44,644 bases of DNA from an uncultured Spirochaeta sp. (GTDB lineage: Bacteria > Spirochaetota > Spirochaetia > DSM-27196 > Alkalispirochaetaceae): contig CAJWEZ010000036.1 of assembly GCA_913030605.1 (NCBI GenBank), forward strand, positions 1-44,644, given 5' to 3'. The notes under the pieces were generated by a model that was not told the origin of the DNA, did not search any database, and worked only from the letters and a program-made list of their open reading frames with translations. Numbering within the stretch: the stretch's first letter is position 1; each line of letters starts with the position of its first letter. This document shows, one piece after another, positions 1-6,400 of this stretch. A program made the position numbers and the translations under genes.

Positions 1-36
1 CGATCAGCAGTCGCGACTGAAGAGTACGCGATAGTC

Positions 37-54
37 GATCGCGCGGTCGCGATC
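37..54 (-). terminator. Hairpin at the end of the GAPDH gene
   Basis: A perfect 7-bp stem, GATCGCG (37-43) and CGCGATC (48-54), encloses a CGGT loop. It touches the stop codon of the minus-strand GAPDH gene. There is no T-run after it on that strand, so it could be a weak terminator or only a mRNA-end hairpin. Confidence 0.3.
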
Positions 55-1084
55 ACGAAGCCGTTGCCGCCAGCATTCCCATCTCGGCCAGGCGATACGA
101 GTACCCCATCTCGTTGTCGTAGAACGAGGTGAGTTTCACCAGTGTGTCGTCGCCGGCGGGTACGACCATCGCGTTGCGAGTGATCACCATGGAACTCCAC
201 GTCGAGCCCAACGCGTCGGCGCTGACCTCGTAGTCGTCGCCGACGTAGAGCACGGTTCCGAGTGCGCTGCGCGCGTTCATGGACACGGCGTGGCGGCGCA
301 GTGCGTCGAGGACGGCGTCGGTGCCGTGTGCCCCGCGAATCAGCGTGACCGCTTCCACTACGGACCCGCTCGGCACCGGGACCCGGAGGCTGGTGCCGTT
401 GAGGACGCCATCCAGGTGTTTGAGGACCTTTCCAACCGCCGTAGCCGCACCGGTTCCGGTGGGAATGATGTTTCCGAAGGCCGAGCGCGCCCGCTCGCTT
501 CCGATGGCGTCCACCACGTGCTGTCCGTTTGTGGCCGCGTGTGTCGTTGCCATGAGGCCGGAGACAACGCCGAACTCGTCATCCAGCGCCTTGATGATCG
601 GCGCGTAGCAGTTGGTCGTGCAGCTGGCGTTGGACACGATGTGGTCTTCCGGTCCGAGCTGCTCGTCGTTGACGCCGATGACGAAGATCGGTGTGGCGTC
701 CCTGGGCGGTGCGCTCATGACGACCTTCTGTGCTCCGGCGACGCGGTGCCCTTCCGCTGTGTCACGGGTGAGGTAGAATCCCGAACACTCGAATACCAGA
801 TCCACGCCCGATGCACCCCAGGGGATGCGCTCCGCGGATGTCTCGGCAAACACGCGCACCTCACGTCCATCGATCGCGAACCGGTCGCTGCCGCGAGGTT
901 CCACGTCTGCGGGAAACACCCCATAGACCGAATCCCGCTTGAGTGACCGGACGATGTCAGCCGCAGGATAGAGGTCGTTTACCGCAACGATCGTGATGCG
1001 GTCCGAGAACCTCTCGGTGATGACTCGAGCAAGATTCCGGCCGATCCGTCCCATTCCGTTGATACCGACTGCGATTGTTCCCAT
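53..1084 (-). CDS. gap: Glyceraldehyde-3-phosphate dehydrogenase, type I (divergent)
   Basis: This 343-residue protein should be a cytoplasmic NAD-dependent GAPDH, oxidising and phosphorylating glyceraldehyde-3-phosphate in glycolysis. An N-terminal Rossmann motif (GINGMGRIGR, where most homologues have GFGRIGR) is followed by the catalytic SNASCTTN segment (Cys about 155) and TTHAATNGQ carrying the partner His (about 182). The C-terminus has the family ending KLTSFYDNEMGYS. The catalytic core is intact, but usual family blocks differ: SVVEA replaces SVVDL, and STWSS replaces the SSD region. It may therefore be a paralogue with a specialised role rather than the only housekeeping enzyme. A good AGGAGG lies 8 nt before the ATG. 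It is transcribed divergently from a LysR gene, which is its likely regulator. Confidence 0.93.
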   Translation of the reverse strand: MGTIAVGINGMGRIGRNLARVITERFSDRITIVAVNDLYPAADIVRSLKRDSVYGVFPADVEPRGSDRFAIDGREVRVFAETSAERIPWGASGVDLVFECSGFYLTRDTAEGHRVAGAQKVVMSAPPRDATPIFVIGVNDEQLGPEDHIVSNASCTTNCYAPIIKALDDEFGVVSGLMATTHAATNGQHVVDAIGSERARSAFGNIIPTGTGAATAVGKVLKHLDGVLNGTSLRVPVPSGSVVEAVTLIRGAHGTDAVLDALRRHAVSMNARSALGTVLYVGDDYEVSADALGSTWSSMVITRNAMVVPAGDDTLVKLTSFYDNEMGYSYRLAEMGMLAATAS

Positions 1085-1146
1085 TTCCGTTCCTCCTGTC
1101 TGTGCTGAGAGTACGGAGTGACGAAAGATTAATCCAATGAAATGTT

Positions 1147-1176
1147 TTGATCGTTATCATAAACATGACTTATGAT
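1147..1176. promoter_or_regulatory. lysR promoter with overlapping dyad operator
   Basis: TTGATC (1147-1152), an 18-nt spacer and TATGAT (1171-1176) form a plausible sigma-70 promoter whose -10 ends only 6 nt before the lysR ATG. A perfect dyad, ATCATAA (1156-1162) and TTATGAT (1170-1176) with a 7-nt spacer, lies inside it. This fits a LysR-type binding site for autoregulation and for control of the divergent GAPDH gene. Confidence 0.5.
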
Positions 1177-1182
1177 TCGGTC

Positions 1183-2070
1183 ATGGAACTGTACCAACTG
1201 CGCGGCTTTGCCCGCGTCGCCAGAGGCGGCACGTTGACCAGGGCGGCCGAGGAACTGCACATCACCCAGCCGGCGTTGAGCAGTCAGATTAGGGCCTTGG
1301 AGGACGAGTTCGGGGTTCAACTCTTTGAGCGACGGGGCCGCGGGCTCGCATTGACGACGGTCGGTCAGACCCTGCTTTCCCGCGCGGAGCAGATTCTCGA
1401 GCTTGCGGAACACGCGGCCCGCGAACTGTCGGACACCAACGCGCTCAAGGACGGTACGCTCAATATCGGCACCAACGACAGCAACTCGCTCCAGGTCCTC
1501 CCCGACCTGCTGGTCCGTTTCCGGGCCGACTATCCCGGCGTGCGTATCAGGTTGTTCAACAGCCATTCGAGCCAGGTCGCTGTGTGGGTCGAGGACGGCA
1601 CGGTGGAGATCGGCATCGTCACGCTCCCGCTGACGCACCGAACGCTCGTTTCGCATCCCCTGTACGAGCGCGACGACGTGTTGATCGTTCCTCCGGGGCA
1701 CGACCTCGAGTCTGTCGACCGGATCGCGCCCCGGGATCTCGAAGCCTATCCGTTTCTGTTCCTCCACCGCGGCAGCGTGAGTCACGATCGGCTCATGGAA
1801 GAACTCCGGCGCGAGTCGTACGGACCCACCGACATCATGCAGGTCGGAAGCCTGGAGGTCGTGAAACGCTACGTGGAACTGGGCCTCGGTATCTCCATCG
1901 TGCCCATGATCAACGTGCAACACGAGGTTCGCTCCGGGCGGCTGGTTGCCAGGAGCCTGCCGTGGATTCCACGAAACGTCGTTGGGGTGGTGCAACGGAA
2001 GAGCGCGTACCTGTCTCCCGCGGCGAATGAGTTCGTCCGACGGCTTGTGGACCACACCGCGCCGGAGTGA
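1183..2070 (+). CDS. LysR family transcriptional regulator
   Basis: A 295-residue LysR-type regulator. The N-terminal winged HTH occupies about residues 1-60 (GGTLTRAAEELHITQPALSS, then LFERRGRGLALTTVG). It is followed by a two-lobed LysR effector-binding domain (from about NIGTNDSNSLQVLPDLL), with the conserved GLGISIVP segment near residue 245. Start: an in-frame ATG exists at 1147, but the DNA-binding domain normally begins at MELYQLRGF, so 1183 is preferred. There is no Shine-Dalgarno, and a -10 hexamer lies 6 nt upstream, suggesting a leaderless message. The divergent GAPDH gene is the likely target. The effector is unknown; a sugar-phosphate or redox signal would be a guess. Confidence 0.88.
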   Translation: MELYQLRGFARVARGGTLTRAAEELHITQPALSSQIRALEDEFGVQLFERRGRGLALTTVGQTLLSRAEQILELAEHAARELSDTNALKDGTLNIGTNDSNSLQVLPDLLVRFRADYPGVRIRLFNSHSSQVAVWVEDGTVEIGIVTLPLTHRTLVSHPLYERDDVLIVPPGHDLESVDRIAPRDLEAYPFLFLHRGSVSHDRLMEELRRESYGPTDIMQVGSLEVVKRYVELGLGISIVPMINVQHEVRSGRLVARSLPWIPRNVVGVVQRKSAYLSPAANEFVRRLVDHTAPE

Positions 2071-2136
2071 GGTCGCGACGGTGTCGATGATCGTGCCGTC
2101 CGGCGACGCCCGGTGGGGTCGGTGGCTATCCGTTGG

Positions 2137-2994
2137 CTACGCGCTGGCGACCGACTCCATCGCCGCGCGAAGCGCGAGCGGCTCGCGTCCGATGAGCGTT
2201 GCCAGGTCGTCGCGTTCGATGTCCAGTTCTCCCGCCGCTGTGGATTCGTCGAGGGCGACGACAAACCCGGCGGTCTGCTCGTCCGCACCAACCGCCAGGA
2301 GTGAGGCCCGTCGTGTTTCGGGACTCACTGCGCGGTACTCGACCGTCCTGCCGAGAACGTCTGACACCGCCGCGGCGAGGTCGTGGTAGTCCCACACAGG
2401 GCCGGCAAGCTCGTACACCGCGTTCTCGTGGCCGGTCCCCTGCAGCACCCGCGCCGCCGCCTCGGCGTACTCGGAGCGCAGCGCGGACGCGATCCGCCCG
2501 TCGCCGGCGGCCGCCTCAATCACGCCGGTGGACCGGGCGGCTTCGACGTCCTGGGCGAAGTTCTCTGCGTACCAGTTGTTCCGCAGCATCGCGGAGGGAA
2601 TGCCCGATCGGCGAATGAGCTCCTCGGTCGTTTTGTGGTCCGGTGCAAGGACGTGGTTGGAGGTGTCGGCGCGTGTGATGCTGGTGTACGCCAGGAACCC
2701 GACCGTCTGTCGGACCGCCGCCTCGATAACCGCCCTGTGCTGTGCCGCGCGCCGCCCCGGGTCGCTTCCCGAAATCAGGAGGAGTCGGTCGATTCCGGAG
2801 AGTGCGGGACCGAGCGTGTCCGGTTGGTCGTAGTCCGCGATGCGGACCTCAACACCACGATCGGCGAGGGGAGCCGCCTTTTCCCGTGATCGTGCGATCG
2901 CCACGATCGACGACGGGGCGGTGCCTCCGGAAATGAGATGATCGATGACCAGGGATCCAAGGTGGCCGGTCGAACCGGTAATTGCGTACGTCAT
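2137..2994 (-). CDS. qorB: NAD(P)H:quinone oxidoreductase, QorB/YtfG-like (NmrA family)
   Basis: A 285-residue atypical short-chain dehydrogenase of the NmrA/QorB type, expected to reduce quinones with NADPH in the cytoplasm. The N-terminus MTYAITGSTGHLG contains the glycine-rich GSTGHLG dinucleotide-binding loop. Further marks are LAYTSITRAD and LRNNWYAENF, both typical of QorB homologues, and a substrate domain ending near residue 280. The ATG has AAGGAG upstream. It is divergently paired with an HxlR regulator, as in E. coli ytfG/ytfH and the corynebacterial qor2/qorR pair. That arrangement strongly suggests a quinone- or thiol-stress-inducible detoxification gene. Other NmrA-type functions cannot be excluded from sequence alone. 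Confidence 0.85.
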   Translation of the reverse strand: MTYAITGSTGHLGSLVIDHLISGGTAPSSIVAIARSREKAAPLADRGVEVRIADYDQPDTLGPALSGIDRLLLISGSDPGRRAAQHRAVIEAAVRQTVGFLAYTSITRADTSNHVLAPDHKTTEELIRRSGIPSAMLRNNWYAENFAQDVEAARSTGVIEAAAGDGRIASALRSEYAEAAARVLQGTGHENAVYELAGPVWDYHDLAAAVSDVLGRTVEYRAVSPETRRASLLAVGADEQTAGFVVALDESTAAGELDIERDDLATLIGREPLALRAAMESVASA

Positions 2995-3011
2995 ACAAAC
3001 TCCTTGCGGCC

Positions 3012-3040
3012 AATCTAATACTTACCAATAGTAAGTGCAA
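3012..3040 (-). promoter_or_regulatory. qorB promoter with HxlR operator in its spacer
   Basis: On the minus strand TTGCAC (3035-3040), a 17-nt spacer and TAGATT (3012-3017) form the qorB promoter. The dyad ACTTAC-N5-GTAAGT (3020-3036) lies mostly in the spacer, so a bound HxlR repressor would block RNA polymerase directly. Confidence 0.6.
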
Positions 3041-3047
3041 ACAAAAA

Positions 3048-3080
3048 GTAAGTGACTTTCCCGCGGTTTCGGGCTACTCT
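3048..3080 (+). promoter_or_regulatory. hxlR promoter overlapping a second operator half-site
   Basis: GTGACT (3052-3057), 17 nt and TACTCT (3075-3080) form a probable promoter. The sequence GTAAGTGACTT (3048-3058) repeats the half-site of the neighbouring dyad and covers the -35, which predicts autorepression. The -10 ends 6 nt before the hxlR ATG. Confidence 0.45.
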
Positions 3081-3086
3081 GGAGGC

Positions 3087-3458
3087 ATGGCCGCATCGAA
3101 CGACATCCGCGCCTCCGGCTACGACGTGTTCGCCGAGGCGTGTCCCTCCCGCCAGGTGTTCGAGCAGATATCCAGCAAGTGGGGGCTTCTTGTTCTGGCG
3201 CGCCTGAGCGACGGACCGCTGCGTTTCAGGGATCTCTACCGCGCGATCGGCGGTATCAGCGAGCGGATGCTGTCGACGACGCTTAAGAAACTCGAAGAGT
3301 CCAATCTCGTGCTCCGTCGCGAACGGGAGGACACGCCACGGCGCGTGGAGTATCATCTGACCGCGTCAGGATCGAGGCTCTCGGAGGGTGTCGGAGGGCT
3401 CATCGATTTGCTGTACGCTGAGCTGGAACGCGAAAACCGATCCGCGGGTGCCGGATGA
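3087..3458 (+). CDS. HxlR family redox-responsive regulator (QorR/YtfH-like)
   Basis: A 123-residue HxlR (DUF24) winged-helix regulator. The conserved N-terminal Cys lies in EACPSRQVFEQISSKW. It is followed by the recognition region LRFRDLYRAIGGISERMLS and the wing VEYHLTASG. In family members such as YodB and QorR the N-terminal Cys senses quinones, diamide or disulfide stress, so this protein probably represses the divergent quinone reductase and itself. The ATG at 3087 is chosen because homology begins just after it; the frame is open further upstream, but that stretch overlaps the promoter. GGAGG ends 1 nt before the ATG, too close to work as a ribosome site, while a -10 hexamer is 6 nt upstream. 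A leaderless transcript is therefore likely. Confidence 0.87.
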   Translation: MAASNDIRASGYDVFAEACPSRQVFEQISSKWGLLVLARLSDGPLRFRDLYRAIGGISERMLSTTLKKLEESNLVLRREREDTPRRVEYHLTASGSRLSEGVGGLIDLLYAELERENRSAGAG

Positions 3459-3483
3459 GCGGCCCACGGAGCGTTCGCCGGGG

Positions 3484-4554
3484 ATGCACGTGAAAACGAT
3501 CGGAGCGTTTGCCCTGCCGCTTTTGCTGTTGCTCCTGCCTGCAGGCCGAGGCTGCGCCGAGGACTGGGAAAACCCCAGCGAGCGGTACTCGGATGCGTAT
3601 CTGGAGTACGTGGACGCGATCTGCCCGATCCCCGCGGATGGGATCCACCACTATGTGTTCTTCGCCAGGGACCGCGACGCGATGCGGGGGCACCCGTTTC
3701 TCTCCAACGGGCGATTCGAAGGCGCGCAGATTATGTATTCGTGGCGGCAGCTGGAGCCGGCGCGGGACGAGTACGATTTCTCCGTGATCGTTGATGATGC
3801 CCGGTATCTTGCCGCCCATGGGAAGCGTCTGTTTGTCCAGTTGCAGGACGCGACATTCTTCGATCGCTACAACGCGGTTCCCGACTATCTGCTCTCGCCG
3901 GAGTTCGATGGCGGTGCGATTCAGCAACGCACCGATGACGGACGAACCGAAGGCTGGGTCGCGAAACGGTGGAACCCCGCGGTGCGCGAGCGTTTCGCAC
4001 GGCTTCTCGTCGCCATGGGCGACGAGCTGGACGGCGTCATCGCCGGTGTCAACCTTCAGGAGACTGCGATCGGCGTCACGCGGGAATACGACCCGACGTT
4101 CTCTCCCGAGCGGTACGTCGAGGGGCTGCAGGCGAACATGCGTGCACTTGGTGGCGCGTTTTCCCGATCGGTGACAATGCAGTACGCGAACTTTGTGCCG
4201 GGCGAATGGTTGCCGTGGGAGGACAACGGGTACCTTCGTTCGATCTACTCCTACGGTGAGGAGATCGGTGTCGGGCTCGGTGCGCCGGACCTCCTGGTGC
4301 GCAGGAAGGGGCAGCTGAACCACGCCCTGGCGATGATGCACGAGGGGGCGTTTACCGTCCCCATCGGCATCGCCGTACAGGACGGGAACTACATCGGAGA
4401 AACCGGAACAAACGAGATTCGCACCGAGCGCCACTCCATCGTTCCCATGCTCCACGCGTTTGCGCATCACTTTCTCGGTGTATCGTACATGTTCTGGAGC
4501 TATCAGGAGCCGTATTTCTCCGAGGATGTGATTCCGTGCTTTTCGGGCGGGTAG
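3484..4554 (+). CDS. Secreted TIM-barrel glycoside-hydrolase-like protein
   Basis: A 356-residue exported protein. A signal peptide (basic MHVKTIGAF, then LPLLLLLLPAGRGCA) precedes a domain that reads like a clan-A glycoside hydrolase barrel. Marks are a YSWRQLEPARDEYDF strand-helix unit, GKRLFVQLQD, an NLQE motif that could carry the acid/base Glu after strand 4, and MFWSYQEPYF near the C-terminus with a possible nucleophile Glu. Cys in GRGCAED could alternatively be lipidated. The family cannot be named with certainty. It starts 25 nt after the HxlR gene on the same strand, but no functional link is evident. The in-frame extension upstream of 3484 overlaps the regulator and is rejected as the start because the signal peptide begins here. 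Confidence 0.65.
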   Translation: MHVKTIGAFALPLLLLLLPAGRGCAEDWENPSERYSDAYLEYVDAICPIPADGIHHYVFFARDRDAMRGHPFLSNGRFEGAQIMYSWRQLEPARDEYDFSVIVDDARYLAAHGKRLFVQLQDATFFDRYNAVPDYLLSPEFDGGAIQQRTDDGRTEGWVAKRWNPAVRERFARLLVAMGDELDGVIAGVNLQETAIGVTREYDPTFSPERYVEGLQANMRALGGAFSRSVTMQYANFVPGEWLPWEDNGYLRSIYSYGEEIGVGLGAPDLLVRRKGQLNHALAMMHEGAFTVPIGIAVQDGNYIGETGTNEIRTERHSIVPMLHAFAHHFLGVSYMFWSYQEPYFSEDVIPCFSGG

Positions 4555-4584
4555 CGGCGCCCGTGCGCGGCTCCATCAGTCCCA

Positions 4585-4668
4585 TCATCGCCCGGCGATC
4601 GCCAGAAGCGCCGCGCAGCGCTCGATGAACTCGACGAGGCTCCGCAGCTTCCCGTGTTTTTTGTTCAT
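4585..4668 (-). CDS. Small ORF, 27 residues, with strong ribosome binding site
   Basis: A 27-codon ORF starts MNKKHGKLRSLVEFIERC and continues AALLAIAGR. It has GGGAGGT 6 nt upstream of its ATG, one of the better ribosome sites in the window. The product is basic at the N-terminus and then an amphipathic or hydrophobic helix, as seen in small membrane-associated peptides. It is oriented divergently from the MocR regulator gene, so it may be that regulator's target or a leader peptide. There is no recognisable family, and it is too short for statistical coding support. Confidence 0.35.
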   Translation of the reverse strand: MNKKHGKLRSLVEFIERCAALLAIAGR

Positions 4669-4801
4669 GGCATACCTCCCGTATGGAATGGTGAGAGGAT
4701 AGTCGGCCGCCGTTCCGGTCGGGAGAACCAATGGACGCGATTCCCTGAGGACCAATCCCGGCGGAGGGGTGGCCAGGGCGTGACCGCCATCGCAGCCGTA
4801 C

Positions 4802-4829
4802 ACAATCGCGACGGAATCGGTGACAATCG
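4802..4829 (+). promoter_or_regulatory. Direct repeats ahead of the MocR gene, possible operator
   Basis: ACAATCG occurs at 4802-4808 and 4823-4829, exactly 21 nt apart (two helical turns), just upstream of the MocR start. CCAAT is also repeated further upstream (about 4729 and 4752). MocR/PdxR proteins commonly bind direct repeats, so this could be the autoregulatory site. The motif is short and could be chance. Confidence 0.3.
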
Positions 4830-4838
4830 GAGCGTGTC

Positions 4839-6248
4839 ATGTTCGGGATAGTGTTGGATCGAGACTCATCGCAATCGCTGGCGCTGCAACTCACAAACGC
4901 CCTCCGGGGGGCGATACGTGCGGGGACGCTCTCGCCGGGGAAACGGCTTCCGGCGACGCGAGTGATGGCGGAGGAACTGAGCGTCTCGCGGAACATCGTG
5001 GTCACGGCGTACGAACAGCTGGTGAGCGAGGGCTACCTGGAAAGCCGCGTCGGTCGTGGAACAACGGTCGCGCCGGGGACGGCATGGACGATGCCCCGCG
5101 CCCATCCGGTGCCGTCGGTGGTCGGGATGTCCCGGAATGTGAAGTATTCGCTTATCCCCGGGGTTCCCGATCTTGCCGCGGTGCCGGTTCGACGCTGGAT
5201 GGAGTGCGCCTCCGACGCTCACCGCAACGCATCCCCGGAAGCGTGGACGTATCCCGAGGCGCAGGGGGAGCGGGAGTTGCGGAGGGAGATCTGTGGATAC
5301 CTCTTCCGCATACGGGGTATCACCGTTCCCCCGGAACGCGTTCTGGTGACCGCGGGTACCGCCGAGGCGTTGCGACTGCTTTCGTCCTTTTTCCGCGGCC
5401 GGGGCTACTCGCGGTTCGCCGTCGAGAATCCCAGCATCCACTACGCCAGGGATATCGCGCGAATCGCAGGGCTCGCGGTGCACGAGCTCGATCAGGACGG
5501 GACGGCGGCGCTTCCGCCGGACCGCGTGGAGCCCGGGAGCCTGGTATACCTGACACCGAGCCACCAGTTTCCGCGCGGGGGCCTCATGCCCGCTCCACGG
5601 CGGATGGCGTTTCTCCAGGCGGTCGGCGATGGAGACGGGTTCGTACTGGAGGATGACTACGACTCCGAGTTCCGCTTTCGCGGCGTCCCGCCGGAACCGA
5701 TGGTCGAACTGGACCCCGACCGGGTCGTGTACATGGGGAGTTTCAGCAAGGTGCTGTCCCCGGCGTTGCGGCTGGGATTCATCGTTGTCCCCGAGGCGCT
5801 TGTGACGCCGCTGGTGGAGCACCGGCGACGCGTCATCTCGGCACCGCCGGTCTTTCCTCAGCGAGCGCTCGCACGATTCCTCGGTCGCGGCTATCTCGAA
5901 AAACACCTCTTTGCCATGAAGAGAACGTACGCGCGGCGCGCCGCGCGGATCCTCGAGTTTCTCGATCGGGAGTTCCCGAACGCCGAGGTGCGGGGAGACG
6001 CGTGCGGGTACCACCTCTGGGTTCGATTTTCCGGCGTGAGCTCGGCAGGCGCGGTGCGCCCGGCGTTCGACGCGGACTTCTTCGAGGCGTGCGCCGACCG
6101 CGGTCTCGCGGTCAAGGGCGAGGGGCACTACACGTTCGACGAGTCCGTCGACACCGACGCGCTGGTTCTCGGCTACGGGAACATCGGTGACGACCGGCTG
6201 GACGACGCGCTCGCGCTGCTGGCGGAGCTCGTCTCGCGCCGGGTGTGA
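4839..6248 (+). CDS. MocR/PdxR-type regulator (GntR HTH fused to aminotransferase fold)
   Basis: A 469-residue member of the MocR subgroup. A GntR winged HTH covers about residues 1-75 (AGTLSPGKRLPATRVMAEEL, then SRNIVVTAYEQL and GYLESRVGRGT). A linker joins it to a type-I aminotransferase domain holding the PLP site: DDYDSEFRF and YMGSFSKVLSPALRLGF, with the Schiff-base Lys in SFSK. Such regulators sense PLP or a PLP-amine adduct and control nearby amine, GABA or vitamin B6 genes. GGAG lies 6 nt before the ATG. The glycyl radical enzyme gene starts about 150 nt downstream on the same strand, making it the most obvious target; the 27-codon divergent ORF is the other. Confidence 0.9.
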   Translation: MFGIVLDRDSSQSLALQLTNALRGAIRAGTLSPGKRLPATRVMAEELSVSRNIVVTAYEQLVSEGYLESRVGRGTTVAPGTAWTMPRAHPVPSVVGMSRNVKYSLIPGVPDLAAVPVRRWMECASDAHRNASPEAWTYPEAQGERELRREICGYLFRIRGITVPPERVLVTAGTAEALRLLSSFFRGRGYSRFAVENPSIHYARDIARIAGLAVHELDQDGTAALPPDRVEPGSLVYLTPSHQFPRGGLMPAPRRMAFLQAVGDGDGFVLEDDYDSEFRFRGVPPEPMVELDPDRVVYMGSFSKVLSPALRLGFIVVPEALVTPLVEHRRRVISAPPVFPQRALARFLGRGYLEKHLFAMKRTYARRAARILEFLDREFPNAEVRGDACGYHLWVRFSGVSSAGAVRPAFDADFFEACADRGLAVKGEGHYTFDESVDTDALVLGYGNIGDDRLDDALALLAELVSRRV

Positions 6249-6386
6249 TCGGACGAATCGCCGGTGTCGTAACTGACCGAACGGACGCGCAACGGGAGCG
6301 GAGTCGGTCCAACCGACGGTCAGGGCGCCTCCGAGGTTTGCCAGGCCCTTCCGTCGGTCGCCGCGCGGGTCTCCCAAAAAGCCGTG

Positions 6387-6392
6387 TATACT
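6387..6392 (+). promoter_or_regulatory. -10 element of the glycyl radical enzyme promoter
   Basis: TATACT, preceded by TG, ends 8 nt before the ATG at 6401. Transcription would begin at or within a few bases of the start codon. No convincing -35 is seen, which suggests that an activator is needed. The same GTGTATACT string recurs at 23981 and 26432. Confidence 0.45.
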
Positions 6393-6400
6393 GGGGCCAT

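Noticed and set aside
3081..3085. GGAGG as ribosome site of the HxlR gene
   Set aside because: It ends 1 nt before the ATG, too close to position the ribosome; a nearby -10 explains start selection better.
4866..6377. A ~500-codon open frame on the minus strand opposite the MocR gene
   Set aside because: The plus strand encodes an unmistakable MocR protein. High GC at third positions keeps antisense frames open, and the antisense product is Arg/His/Pro-rich without domains.
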